Assembly (NCBI GenBank): GCA_963822175.1
Contig: CAWGGJ010000011.1
Span: forward strand, 157,707 to 221,706
DNA from: FEB-25 sp963822175
Lineage (GTDB): Bacteria > Chloroflexota > Anaerolineae > Anaerolineales > UBA4823
Length of the DNA: 64,000 bases
Reading direction: 5' to 3'
Both the position numbers and the translations under genes were made by a program. Position 1 is the first letter of the stretch, and the number at the start of each line of letters is the position of its first letter. Below are positions 9,917 through 19,328 of this stretch, piece after piece. The notes under the pieces were generated by a model that saw only the letters and a program-made list of their open reading frames with translations, was not told the DNA's origin and ran no database searches.

Positions 9917-10727
9917 ATGGACATTCTGAAAACATCGACAAATCCATCTTCTCGAAAATCCATCGGGTCAGTACAACGAGCTTTGGATATTCTTAACTTG
10001 TTTGATAAAGTGCATGTAGAGCTTGGAAATGCGGAAATTGCCAAGCTAATGGATTTGCCTACCGGAACTGTAGCCGGGTTAATATACACACTTAGGATCA
10101 ATAACTATTTAGACCAAAATCCAGCCAACCGTAAGTACAGACTGGGATTAAAGTTAGCCGAAAGAGCAGCTGTGCTGCTAGATCAGCTCGATCTCCGGAA
10201 GGTTGCTGCGCCGTATCTCGAAGAACTCAGAGACTGGTGCGGTGAGAGTGTAAACCTTGCCATCAGGGATGGAAATGAGGTTGTTTATATTGAACGAATG
10301 TTTGGTAATCATTCCCTGGGTATCCGCTCCGAATTAGGCCGACGTGGTCCGCTCCATAGTACTGCACTCGGAAAAGCAATGTTTTCTTTTCTCCCGGAAT
10401 CTGAACAACAAAAACTGATCCTCTCTTACGATTTTTATCCAGTCACTCCTTTTACAATTACCGATAGGGAAATTTTTATTCGGGAACTCGAATCTATTAA
10501 TCAACGCGGATACTCGGTCGATGAGCAGGAGAATGAGTTGTGGGGGAGATGTGTTGGTGCGCCGATTGTTAAACCGGTTTGGCTATCCAATTGCAGCCAT
10601 TAGTATTTCTGTCCCTATTCAGCGCTTTCCTAAGGAAGATATCCAAAAATATGGAAGAAAATTGATAGATATTGCTGACTCCATTTCCCAAAAAATGGGT
10701 CATCTTAATGGTAATCAAAGTGAATAG
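9917..10727 (+). pseudogene. IclR-family transcriptional regulator with a single +1 frameshift
   Basis: The first frame (9917 to about 10570) has the helix-turn-helix (SVQRALDILNLFD, then GTVAGLIYTLRINN) and effector-domain motifs LHSTALGKAMFSFLP and RGYSVDEQENELWGRCVGAPIV. The protein continues in the next frame as NRFGYPIAAISISVPIQRF and ends at 10727 (GHLNGNQSE). Removing one A from the AAA run at about 10573 joins the frames perfectly into about 269 residues. It is therefore either a sequencing/assembly error or a very recent mutation. It lies directly upstream of the large catabolic operon and is its most likely regulator. Confidence 0.85.
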
Positions 10728-10774
10728 ATACGGTAATTATCTGCTTTCAAGATCTGACAAAAAAATAATAACTT

Positions 10775-10785
10775 TAAGGAGGTGA
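10775..10785 (+). promoter_or_regulatory. Orphan perfect Shine-Dalgarno in leader of binding-protein gene
   Basis: TAAGGAGGTGA matches the full anti-Shine-Dalgarno but no sensible start follows. The only candidate, the GTG inside the motif, would open an 11-codon frame. The real start at 10867 has its own AGAGGAG site. Compare the orphan sites at 393 and 23996. Confidence 0.5.
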
Positions 10786-10866
10786 AAATAAACAGATCAA
10801 ATCAAGCAAAGTTCTAAAGAACTACTTAAATCTGAGAAAAAAAAGACAATTTAAGAGGAGAATGAA

Positions 10867-12276
10867 ATGAAAAAGAGTATGTTTTTGTTACTAGTGGTTG
10901 TTATGATTACGTCCCTCGCACTTGGTGCGTGTGCGTCACCCACAACAACTCCACAAGTTGTGGTTACAGAAGCTCCCGTTGTTACCGAAGCCCCGGTTGT
11001 CACCGAAGCCCCGGTTGTCACCGAAGCTCCCATAGTCACCGAAGCTCCCGTTGCAACCGAAGTTGTTCCAATCAAAATCGGAACTTCACTTCCTTTGACT
11101 GGTGAGTTCTCGATCACCGGAACCAAACACCGTGATGGGTATCAGCTTTGTGTTGACCTTATTAACGAAGCGGGGGGCCTTTTAGGGCGTCCAGTAGAAT
11201 TGATTGTCAGCGACAACCAATCTGATGTGGACACAACGCTTGCCCAACATGAACGTTTCATTAATGTGGATAAGGTTGATCTTATTTTTGGGACGTTCTC
11301 AAGCAAATTAACCTTCCCTGCTTCTGCAATCACTGAACAGGCTAATGTTTTACTACCGATCCCCTCGGCAGCTGCACTGCGTGTTTACGAACGTGGATTT
11401 AAATATTTGGTCTACTTCCAACCAAACGCTGCGGAATACATCGGCGCATCCCCGGTCATGATGATCAAAGATTTAATCCCTGCTGATGAGCAACCCAAGA
11501 CCATTGCCCTCGCTTGGGCAGACGATTTCTACGCAAATGCATTGATCGCTGGTTTGCGTGGCGATGATGTCACTTTCCAGAACAACGATGGCTCGGAAAA
11601 GACAGTCAGCCTTGCCCCAGGTGAACTATCTAAGTTAAACGCAGAGGTTGTTTTTGAAGAACAATGGCCGGAAGGTTATTCTGATTGGACAACACTTGCC
11701 TCAAAACTAAAAGTGGCGAACGCTGACTACCTCTTTGCCCCTGTCACATCTGCAGATGAAGCCATCAACCTGATTCGCGCCTTACAGCAGGTTGACTACA
11801 ATCCGAAAGGTATTTTCATGAGCCAGGGTGGACAAAAGGAATTTGCTGAAGCCCTTGGAACTGCGGCAAATGGTGTCACGATTCAGGCTTCCTGGCATCC
11901 ACTGGCGAACTTTACTGGTTTATTGAATGGCGAAGAATTCACCAATCAAATGTTCCTTGATGCGTTTCAGGCGAAATACGGTGCTGAAGGCGGCGAAGAT
12001 GAAGCCATCCCCTTCGCTCTATGCCAGGGAATCGAACAGGCAGTTCGTGCAACAGGATCAACCGACAACACGGTTCTCCGTGATTGGCTCGCTGCCCGCA
12101 CTGCAGACGATCCTGTAAAAACCATTCTTGGAGATTTTTACTGGGACGAACGTGGGCTCCCAATTAATAAATCATTCATTATGACCCAATGGCAAGATGG
12201 AAACCTCGAGTTTGTTTACCCGACTGATGCATTCCCGGGTGTCGAACCCCTTGTTTATCCAAAGCCTGAATGGTAA
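10867..12276 (+). CDS. Branched-chain-amino-acid-type ABC transporter substrate-binding lipoprotein (LivJ-like)
   Basis: Lipoprotein of 469 residues, first gene of the large operon. The signal is MKKSMFLLLVVVMITSLAL with lipobox LGAC. A linker with about five near-perfect VVTEAP repeats follows (residues about 35-60, encoded by 18-base tandem repeats). The binding domain begins IKIGTSLPLTGEFSITG, the type I receptor-family opening. LivJ-like proteins of this class bind not only amino acids but also amides, aromatic acids and other carboxylates, so the operon's enzymes are a better guide to the ligand than the family name. A strong hairpin follows the gene. Confidence 0.88.
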   Translation: MKKSMFLLLVVVMITSLALGACASPTTTPQVVVTEAPVVTEAPVVTEAPVVTEAPIVTEAPVATEVVPIKIGTSLPLTGEFSITGTKHRDGYQLCVDLINEAGGLLGRPVELIVSDNQSDVDTTLAQHERFINVDKVDLIFGTFSSKLTFPASAITEQANVLLPIPSAAALRVYERGFKYLVYFQPNAAEYIGASPVMMIKDLIPADEQPKTIALAWADDFYANALIAGLRGDDVTFQNNDGSEKTVSLAPGELSKLNAEVVFEEQWPEGYSDWTTLASKLKVANADYLFAPVTSADEAINLIRALQQVDYNPKGIFMSQGGQKEFAEALGTAANGVTIQASWHPLANFTGLLNGEEFTNQMFLDAFQAKYGAEGGEDEAIPFALCQGIEQAVRATGSTDNTVLRDWLAARTADDPVKTILGDFYWDERGLPINKSFIMTQWQDGNLEFVYPTDAFPGVEPLVYPKPEW

Positions 12277-12294
12277 ATCGTTTCTAGATCTAAA

Positions 12295-12322
12295 CCGTGT
12301 CTGGTGGAAACACCAGACACGG
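12295..12322 (+). terminator. Strong GAAA-loop hairpin after substrate-binding protein gene
   Basis: Perfect 12 bp stem CCGTGTCTGGTG / CACCAGACACGG closed by a GAAA tetraloop, followed by GTGTTTT. It lies between the binding protein and the first ATPase, where a partial terminator or 3' stabiliser would set a high receptor-to-transporter ratio. Confidence 0.8.
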
Positions 12323-12378
12323 GTGTTTTGAAGAGTCATCTTGGGGTCGGGTTTATTTAACCAGATACGGCGAGAAAA

Positions 12379-13110
12379 ATGGCATTATTAGAAATAAAAA
12401 GACTTAATAAACATTTCGGCGGAATCCAGGCAGTTAGTGATTGTACATTCTCTGTTGATGAGGGAAGTATAACAAGCCTGATTGGCCCAAATGGTGCGGG
12501 TAAAACAACAGTATTCAATCTGGTGACAGGGTTGTTGTCTTCTGATTCTGGGGAAGTCATTTTCCAGGGCAAGAAGATTACGGGTTTACAACCCCACGAC
12601 ATCACCCGCAGAGGGATCAGTCGTACCTTTCAAATCACTCGGGATCTACAGGAGATGACGGTGTTGGAAAACATGGTCATCCAATCCCAGGTGAAGGGAT
12701 TCTTTGATATGTTTGGTTCAAGCATGTTAAAGCATGAGGCCGAACACGCGCTAGAACTACTTTCATTTGTCGGAATTACTCACCTCGCGCAAGAAAAAGC
12801 CAAGAATTTATCATACGGACAGAAAAAATTGATGGAATTTGCCTCCGTATTGATGTCTGAACCAAAACTAATTATGCTTGACGAACCTGCTGGTGGCGTA
12901 AATCCCACATTGCTTGAAAGTATTATTGATCGGATTCTGGAACTCAATAAAAAAGGAATTACCTTCCTAATTGTTGAACATAATATGGACTTGGTAATGA
13001 AAATCAGTGATCCTGTCATATGTATGGCATATGGAACTGTCCTGGCACAAGGGTGCCCTAAAGATATACAAAATAACGACCAGGTGATGGAAGCCTATTT
13101 AGGTGAATGA
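12379..13110 (+). CDS. livG: ABC transporter ATP-binding protein, LivG type
   Basis: ATPase of 243 residues for the carboxylate/amino-acid importer. Walker A GPNGAGKTT is near residue 36, signature LSYGQKKLMEFA near 149, and Walker B LIMLDEPAGGVNP is the LivG-specific form. The motif RTFQ (GISRTFQI) after the Q-loop region is also characteristic. The gene is followed after three bases by livF. Confidence 0.9.
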   Translation: MALLEIKRLNKHFGGIQAVSDCTFSVDEGSITSLIGPNGAGKTTVFNLVTGLLSSDSGEVIFQGKKITGLQPHDITRRGISRTFQITRDLQEMTVLENMVIQSQVKGFFDMFGSSMLKHEAEHALELLSFVGITHLAQEKAKNLSYGQKKLMEFASVLMSEPKLIMLDEPAGGVNPTLLESIIDRILELNKKGITFLIVEHNMDLVMKISDPVICMAYGTVLAQGCPKDIQNNDQVMEAYLGE

Positions 13111-13113
13111 GAT

Positions 13114-13860
13114 ATGGGTACTCTCATAATAGACAATGTCGTCGCTGGCTATGGAAGCGGTCCTAATATTCTTAAAGGATTGTCACTAACCGTTGAATCC
13201 TGCCAAACGTACTGCATTATCGGTCCCAATGGGGCTGGTAAATCAACTTTGATCAAGGTCATCGCTGGATTACTTAAACCCCGTGAAGGGAAAATCACAT
13301 TCAAGGGAGAAGTAATTAGCGGATTGCGGGCAGATCAGGTTTTACAACGAGGGCTATCCTACGTGCCTTCGGATCGTAGTTTATTCCCAGACATGACCGT
13401 GAAAGAAAATCTACGGATGGGCGGATATATTTTGAGAGATGGTCGGTTGGTCAATAGAAGAATTGATGAAATATTCGTCATGTTTCCAATTCTTGAGGAA
13501 AAAAGTTCTCAATTGGCAAGAACACTTTCAGGCGGTCAGCAGCAATTAGCATCGATTGCCCGGGCACTTGTGCTCAAACCAGAAATGATCATGCTAGACG
13601 AACCCTCCTTGGGATTATCCCCCAAGGTGGCTCAACAGATTTTTTCAACAATTACCGACCTACGTAAAAACGGGATGACGATTCTACTTGTTGAACAAAA
13701 CGCCCGAAAAGGCCTCCAAAATGCTGATGTGGGTGTTGTGTTGGACCTTGGAACAAATAGTTTTGAGAGGCCCGCTTCGGAAGTTCTAAGTGATCCGCGT
13801 ATTCAAGAGCTTTACCTCGGAAAACGCCGAAAACCACAGGCTACGGAGGATCAAGAATGA
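13114..13860 (+). CDS. livF: ABC transporter ATP-binding protein, LivF type
   Basis: Second ATPase, 248 residues, expected to pair with LivG. Walker A GPNGAGKST is near residue 37, signature TLSGGQQQLASIARAL, Walker B MIMLDEPSLGLSPK. The sequence YVPSDRSLFPDMTVKENL matches the LivF pattern of 'P-E/S-R-x-x-F-P-x-x-T-V-x-E-N-L'. Its last four bases overlap the start of livH (ATGA), indicating translational coupling. Confidence 0.9.
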   Translation: MGTLIIDNVVAGYGSGPNILKGLSLTVESCQTYCIIGPNGAGKSTLIKVIAGLLKPREGKITFKGEVISGLRADQVLQRGLSYVPSDRSLFPDMTVKENLRMGGYILRDGRLVNRRIDEIFVMFPILEEKSSQLARTLSGGQQQLASIARALVLKPEMIMLDEPSLGLSPKVAQQIFSTITDLRKNGMTILLVEQNARKGLQNADVGVVLDLGTNSFERPASEVLSDPRIQELYLGKRRKPQATEDQE

Positions 13861-14732
13861 TACAGGTTTTCCAGATAGTCATTCTAGGTTTGGCTTTGGG
13901 AGGGGTTTATGCCCTTATGTCATCGGGAATGACCCTGATCTTTGGAGTGATGCGTATTGTGAACCTCGCCCACTCTGCATTTATTGTTATGGCAGCCTAC
14001 CTGGCTTTTTGGTTATTCAAAGCCATTAATCTTGATCCGACCCTTTCTATGATGATCACGATGCCGGTGATGTTCTTTATCGGAATGGCATATTACCGGA
14101 TCCTTTTTGCTTCACGCGCAGATAATCCCCGATTCGTAGATATCACTGTGTTGATCACTTTTGCCACGGCCTTGATAATTGAAGGTGTTCTGGCCTTTAT
14201 ATTTACTGGAATATATCGAACTACAACCCCGGAGTATGCCAAAACCTCTTATACCTTTGGACCATTTTTTATTCCTCAAAGTCAGTTGTACGCCTTAATG
14301 ATCAGCATTGTTTTAATTATAGGATTATGGTTGTTTCTTCGTTACACACGGATTGGAAATGCAATCCGAGCGACCATGCAAAACCGGAATGCTGCGCAGG
14401 TTGTAGGAGTGAATGTCAGTTGGATCTCGACCCTATCCTTTGGGATTGGTCTAGCTATGGCAGGCGCTGCTGGTTCATTGATTAGTTTTGTGTTTACATT
14501 TTACCCAGCGAAACATGTAGCTTGGATCGGGATGATTTTATGCCTGGTAGTTCTGGGTGGAATGGGTAGCCTAGTGGGTGCCCTGGTCAGTTCATTCCTG
14601 CTTGCCACCGCTGCATCGTTTGTTAGCTTTTATTGGGGAGCAACCTGGGCCCCCATCACTTTTTACCTGGCACTTTTCTTGATCCTTCTGTTCAGACCGC
14701 AAGGCCTGTTCGGAAAAAAGGTGGAGGGGTAG
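13857..14732 (+). CDS. livH: ABC transporter permease, LivH type
   Basis: Integral membrane permease of 291 residues. The N-terminus QIVILGLALGGVYALMSSGM and GVMRIVNLAHSAFIVMAAY are LivH hallmarks, and the C-terminal LVVLGGMGSLVGALVSSFL is the conserved loop that faces the ATPase. It ends with TAG directly abutting the ATG of livM. Confidence 0.9.
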   Translation: MIQVFQIVILGLALGGVYALMSSGMTLIFGVMRIVNLAHSAFIVMAAYLAFWLFKAINLDPTLSMMITMPVMFFIGMAYYRILFASRADNPRFVDITVLITFATALIIEGVLAFIFTGIYRTTTPEYAKTSYTFGPFFIPQSQLYALMISIVLIIGLWLFLRYTRIGNAIRATMQNRNAAQVVGVNVSWISTLSFGIGLAMAGAAGSLISFVFTFYPAKHVAWIGMILCLVVLGGMGSLVGALVSSFLLATAASFVSFYWGATWAPITFYLALFLILLFRPQGLFGKKVEG

Positions 14733-15953
14733 ATGTCTAATAATCCACCTTTAAATTCGAAAGAAAAAGGGACCATGGCAAAAACAAAGAAGAACAGTCC
14801 TTTAAAACCATTTTTTATCCCAGTAATAATTTCTATCCTTTTTGTATTCTGGAAATATATATTAAGCGCTAACGGGATTCTAACATCGCAGCCATGGATG
14901 GAAAAATGGGGAGAGGCGATGTTGATTTTGGGACTTGGCTTATGGTTCTTGTTCCTACTCACCCCTTATATCACCCGTTTTTCAAGAGGTAATAAGTGGG
15001 TAAAAGGAGGGCTTCCTTTACTGCTCCTGGCAGCATTACTTATAATCCCATTAATTCAAATTAAAACCGGAACGCTGAACTATTGGTTATACATGTTGAC
15101 AATTTGTTTCATGTATATCATCTGGTCGAGTAGTTGGAATGTCATCGGTGGATTCGCCGGATACATTTCGCTTGGTCATACTGTCTTTATTGCCATCGGG
15201 GCTTATTTTGCGGGTATGATCTTTGTATTCTGGCAGATTTCTCCATTTGTTACAGCACCTGTCGCGGGTATTATTGCCATGGTTAGTGGGCTCCTCTTTG
15301 GATTGATTGCCCTGCGCACACGGGGGAGCACCTTTATTATTTCGACGATTGCATTAGTGTTATTGGTTGCAGAAATATTGGATAATTGGAAGCTCACCGG
15401 TGGAGTAAATGGATTAGCCATGCCGATGATCCCACTAGAAGGGGAGATAGCGAAGATCCCATTTTATTACTACATGTTGATGATCATGGTATTGTGTGTA
15501 TTGATGACTTACTTTATCCAGCATTCAAAATTTGGTTTGGGATTGCGTGCAATTTCTCAGGATGAAATTAAGGCGGAGGTGGCTGGAATTCCAACCCGCC
15601 AATACAAGATCCTGGCTTTTGGCTTGAGCGGAATGTTCATAGGAATGTCAGGAGCGATTTATGGATATTCACTCACTTACCTGCGTCCTTCAATTTTCCT
15701 GACGGTTGCAATAGGGACAGGAATTGTCCTCAATACAATATTGGGCGGTAAAGGTACAGTGAGTGGTCCTGTTATTGGTGCAGCAATCATGTTGGCAATC
15801 AATGAGTTTGTGGTTTCAAAACTGGGTGCCACAGAATTAAACATTGTGGTCACTGGATTGATCCTCATCTTTGTTTTGTTATTCTTCCCAGAGGGGATCG
15901 TTGGGTCATTACGCAACAAGGGTACTCTACCAACTTTCCTGGATTGGGATTAA
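14733..15953 (+). CDS. livM: ABC transporter permease, LivM type
   Basis: Second permease, 406 residues, heterodimer partner of LivH. It has an extra N-terminal section of about 90 residues with two hydrophobic segments before the canonical LivM core, which begins around WSSSWNVIGGFAGYISLGHT. The C-terminal VLNTILGGKGTVSGPVIGAA is the ATPase-facing loop. The start at 14733 has GGAGGGG upstream; 14775 is an alternative. Together with the three preceding genes it forms a complete importer. Confidence 0.9.
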   Translation: MSNNPPLNSKEKGTMAKTKKNSPLKPFFIPVIISILFVFWKYILSANGILTSQPWMEKWGEAMLILGLGLWFLFLLTPYITRFSRGNKWVKGGLPLLLLAALLIIPLIQIKTGTLNYWLYMLTICFMYIIWSSSWNVIGGFAGYISLGHTVFIAIGAYFAGMIFVFWQISPFVTAPVAGIIAMVSGLLFGLIALRTRGSTFIISTIALVLLVAEILDNWKLTGGVNGLAMPMIPLEGEIAKIPFYYYMLMIMVLCVLMTYFIQHSKFGLGLRAISQDEIKAEVAGIPTRQYKILAFGLSGMFIGMSGAIYGYSLTYLRPSIFLTVAIGTGIVLNTILGGKGTVSGPVIGAAIMLAINEFVVSKLGATELNIVVTGLILIFVLLFFPEGIVGSLRNKGTLPTFLDWD

Positions 15954-15996
15954 GCGTTCTGGTAGCTCAATGCAAATAAATATAACGCGAGAAAAA

Positions 15997-16776
15997 ATGG
16001 AAAAGAATATTAAAGTAGCAATCATAACTGGCTCTGGTAGAGGAATTGGACGCGGGATTGCGATACAACTGGCTCGAAAAGGGTGGAAAATTGTCATCAA
16101 TGATATTGGCAATCCCGAAATGCCTACGGAAACGCTTGATCTAGTTCGGAAAGAAGGATCTGATGGTTTAATCATTTTGGCAGATATCACGACAGCAGCT
16201 GGCCGACAGAGGATCGTTGATGAAACGATCAAAGAATATGGGCAAATTGATTTATTGGTCAACAATGCCGGTATCGGACCACGGGTACGCATGGATATGC
16301 TCGAGATTAGTGAACAAAGTATGAATGAAGTGTTAGCTGTCAACACGGTCGGACCTTATTTCCTCACTCAACTCGTTTCGAAAAAGATGATCGAATTGAT
16401 TTCGCAAAAGAGAATCGAATCAGGAAAAATTGTGAATATTGGATCGATAAGCGCTTATACGAGCAGCACAAGTCGGGCAGAATATTGCATATCAAAAGCG
16501 GCATTGGCGATGAATACTCTTCTGTATGCAGATCGACTTGCAGGTGAAGGGATCAATGTTTATGAGATCCGACCTGGTATTATCAAAACACCTTTAACAG
16601 AAATTGTTAAAGATAAATATGACAAACTGATCGCTGAAGGGATCCTGCCAATCAAACGCTGGGGATTACCTGAAGATATAGGCAAAGCTATTGTAGCGAT
16701 TGCAGAGGGCTATCTTCCATATTCAACTGGACAAATTATCGACGTGGATGGTGGATTCCACATTCACCGTTTGTAG
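15997..16776 (+). CDS. Short-chain dehydrogenase/reductase
   Basis: NAD(P)-dependent oxidoreductase of about 259 residues. The cofactor motif is TGSGRGIGRGIA near residue 12, followed by NNAGIG near residue 87, the catalytic Ser in NIGSISAY and the YCISKAA Tyr-Lys pair. It is a classical FabG-like SDR. The start at 15997 is chosen because the motif spacing is normal; an in-frame ATG at 15970 would add nine residues. Likely a polyol, keto-acid or beta-hydroxyacyl dehydrogenase step; substrate unknown. Confidence 0.85.
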   Translation: MEKNIKVAIITGSGRGIGRGIAIQLARKGWKIVINDIGNPEMPTETLDLVRKEGSDGLIILADITTAAGRQRIVDETIKEYGQIDLLVNNAGIGPRVRMDMLEISEQSMNEVLAVNTVGPYFLTQLVSKKMIELISQKRIESGKIVNIGSISAYTSSTSRAEYCISKAALAMNTLLYADRLAGEGINVYEIRPGIIKTPLTEIVKDKYDKLIAEGILPIKRWGLPEDIGKAIVAIAEGYLPYSTGQIIDVDGGFHIHRL

Positions 16777-16783
16777 AGGAAAA

Positions 16784-17818
16784 ATGAAAAAAATTATCAC
16801 CTTTGGCGAAATCATGTTACGGTTATCACCACCAAACCAATTGAGATTTACCCAGGCAAGGACTTTTGATGCAATATTCGGCGGGGGCGAATCGAATGTT
16901 GCAGTCTCGTTGGCTAACTACGGTTTGGAAACCGAATACGTTACCTGTTTACCAAATAACGATATTGGAGAATCCTGCCTTCAGTTTTTACGTCAATATG
17001 GTGTTGGTACCCGTTTTATTCAGCGGGGCGGTAATCGCATGGGGATTTACTTTCTTGAAAATGGGGCAGTTATGCGTGGCAGCCAGGTCATTTATGACCG
17101 AGCAGATTCTTCCTTTGCGACTATTTCACCAAATTCATTCGACTGGAAATCAATTTTCAAAGACGCAGGTTGGTTCCATTGGACCGGAATCACACCTGCT
17201 ATTTCAAAAAATGCAGCAGCCGCGTGCCTTGAAGCAGTAAAGACAGCCAGCGTAATGGGGGTCACCATATCATGTGATATGAACTACCGGGCTAAACTCT
17301 GGAAATGGGGAAAAACAGCAGCTGAGGTGATGGAAGAGCTGGTATCTTACTGCGATATTGCAATTGGAAATGAAGAAGATGCCGAAAAAATATTTGGCAT
17401 CCAAGCACCAGAAACAGATGTCACCCGCGGAATGGTTACCGCTGATAAGTATCAATCTGTTTGTGAAGCATTAGCGAATAAGTATGAAAAGCTGAAAACG
17501 ATCTCAATTACTTTGCGGAGCTCAGTGTCAGCATCACACAATACCTGGAGTGCGGTTCTATGGGATTCTGGAAAGATATATATTGGACCAATTTATGATA
17601 TCACCCATATTGTTGACCGAGTTGGAAGCGGTGATAGCTTCATGGGAGGCTTAATATACGCATTGTTATTGTATCCCTCTGATCGCCAAAAAGCCTTAAA
17701 TTTTGCGGTTGCTGCTTCAGCCCTCAAGCATACAATATTTGGCGACTTTAACCTTGTATCAGTTAGCGATATAGAAAAGTTAATGAAAGGTGACTCTTCG
17801 GGCCGAGTCAGTCGCTAG
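16784..17818 (+). CDS. PfkB-family sugar kinase, 2-keto-3-deoxygluconate kinase-like
   Basis: ATP-dependent kinase of 344 residues. The N-terminus KKIITFGEIMLRLSPPNQLR with FGGGESNVAVSLANYG is the KDG-kinase pattern, and the C-terminal ATP/anion-hole motif is VDRVGSGDSFMGGLIYALL, with Asp of GSGD as the base. The start at 16784 is preceded by GAGGAAAA just after the SDR stop. It suggests that a 2-keto-3-deoxy sugar acid is an intermediate or substrate of this operon. A degenerate second copy of the same type lies at 28877-29112. Confidence 0.85.
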   Translation: MKKIITFGEIMLRLSPPNQLRFTQARTFDAIFGGGESNVAVSLANYGLETEYVTCLPNNDIGESCLQFLRQYGVGTRFIQRGGNRMGIYFLENGAVMRGSQVIYDRADSSFATISPNSFDWKSIFKDAGWFHWTGITPAISKNAAAACLEAVKTASVMGVTISCDMNYRAKLWKWGKTAAEVMEELVSYCDIAIGNEEDAEKIFGIQAPETDVTRGMVTADKYQSVCEALANKYEKLKTISITLRSSVSASHNTWSAVLWDSGKIYIGPIYDITHIVDRVGSGDSFMGGLIYALLLYPSDRQKALNFAVAASALKHTIFGDFNLVSVSDIEKLMKGDSSGRVSR

Positions 17819-17844
17819 GCACAACCAATCAAGGAAAAACACAT

Positions 17845-19299
17845 ATGGAAAAATTGTACCCTCATATCGCGCCCATGAAAACGACCGAGAAATTCAAGGA
17901 CCATCTTGAATCAATCAAAGTACAAATTCCTTTTGATTCAGACATAATACCTGCTCCTGAAGGACCTCTTGCAGAACCATATATTTTAAAGGACGGAACG
18001 CAAATCGGAAATCGTTTCTGCATTCAGCCGATGGAGGGTTGGGATGGAACCACTGATGGACGACCGACAGAATTGGTTATCCGTAGATGGAAAAATTTTG
18101 GTCTAAGTGGTGCAAAATTGATATGGGGTGGCGAAGCTACCGCTGTCAGACCAGATGGACGGGCAAATCCGAATCAATTAATGATCCTTGACCAAACTAT
18201 GCGGGACCTGGAGCAGCTGCGACAGGCATTGGTTGATGAACACCAGAATCATTTTGGACAGGTTAATGATCTTCTTGTCGGTTTGCAGCTTACGCATTCG
18301 GGTCGTTTCTGCAAACCGAATGAAAAAACAAAACTTGAGCCCAAAATTCTATATCACCACCCTGTTCTTGATAAGCGATTTAATATCGCACAAGATTATC
18401 CAGTTATGACGGATGCAGAAATTGATGACCTTATCGGATATTATATTCGTGCTGCCAAGCGTGCTCAATCCATCGGATTTGGGTTCGTAGATGTGAAACA
18501 TTGTCACGGGTATCTTGGTCATGAATTTCTCAGTGCTGTTGCTCGACCTGGTATCTATGGTGGTAGTTTTGAGAACCGAACACGGTTTATGCGGGAAATC
18601 GTAAAAGGAATCCAAAGCGAATGCCCCGGTTTAAGGATCGGGATCAGAATAAGCAGTTTTGATATGCCTCCATTCCGGCCAGATGATGAAAATGTCGGTC
18701 ATATGATGGAGTATCGTGACGAAAACGGTTGTTACCCTTATGCTTTTGGTGGAGATCCACATATTCTGGGAGAAATTCTACTGGATGAACCCATTCAATT
18801 GATGAAAATGATGGAAGCGATTGGCGTAGAGTTGGTGAATCTCTCTGCTGCGAGCCCGTATTACAATCCTCATCTCACTAGACCGGCTTATTATCCTCCA
18901 TCGGATGGATATTTACCTCCAGAGGATCCAATTGTTGGTGTCGCCCGGCAAATCCAGGTGGCAGCGTTGTTAAAAGCTGCTACGCCTAACCTGTTGACAG
19001 TAGGTTCCGGTTATAGCTATCTTCAGGAATGGATCCCCAATATTGCGCAAGCTGTAGTCAGGGAAAAAAAGATCGATTTTGTTGGACTTGGTCGGTCTAC
19101 CCTATCTTATCCTGAATTGCCTGCTGATGTTCTTGCAGGTCGCCCTTTGGTTAGAAATCGTTTCTGCAGAACTTTCAGCGATTGCACCACAGCTCCCCGT
19201 AAAGGAATGGTTTCCGGTTGTTATCCCCTGGATGACTTTTACAAGAAGCGACCTGAAGCAATTGAATTAAAGCGTCTCAAAAAAGAATTAAAACTTTAG
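17845..19299 (+). CDS. NADH:flavin oxidoreductase, old-yellow-enzyme family
   Basis: FMN-dependent TIM-barrel reductase of 484 residues, longer than plain old yellow enzymes but without the extra FAD/NAD domains of 2,4-dienoyl-CoA reductase (about 640-670). Motifs: GNRFCIQPMEGWD at the FMN site, LQLTHSGRF with the substrate His region, VKHCHGYLGHEFLSA with the paired His residues, and VGLGRSTLSYPELP at the phosphate site. The C-terminus has Cys residues (FCRTFSDCTTAP, SGC) but not a standard 4Fe-4S CxxCxxxC motif. Expected reaction: reduction of an activated C=C bond. Confidence 0.85.
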   Translation: MEKLYPHIAPMKTTEKFKDHLESIKVQIPFDSDIIPAPEGPLAEPYILKDGTQIGNRFCIQPMEGWDGTTDGRPTELVIRRWKNFGLSGAKLIWGGEATAVRPDGRANPNQLMILDQTMRDLEQLRQALVDEHQNHFGQVNDLLVGLQLTHSGRFCKPNEKTKLEPKILYHHPVLDKRFNIAQDYPVMTDAEIDDLIGYYIRAAKRAQSIGFGFVDVKHCHGYLGHEFLSAVARPGIYGGSFENRTRFMREIVKGIQSECPGLRIGIRISSFDMPPFRPDDENVGHMMEYRDENGCYPYAFGGDPHILGEILLDEPIQLMKMMEAIGVELVNLSAASPYYNPHLTRPAYYPPSDGYLPPEDPIVGVARQIQVAALLKAATPNLLTVGSGYSYLQEWIPNIAQAVVREKKIDFVGLGRSTLSYPELPADVLAGRPLVRNRFCRTFSDCTTAPRKGMVSGCYPLDDFYKKRPEAIELKRLKKELKL

Positions 19300-19328
19300 G
19301 ATTTGTCCATTTAATAAGGAGTGTTCAA

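Noticed and set aside
10960..11060. CRISPR-like array
   Set aside because: The repeats are contiguous, codon-phased and encode TEAPV units; there are no spacers.
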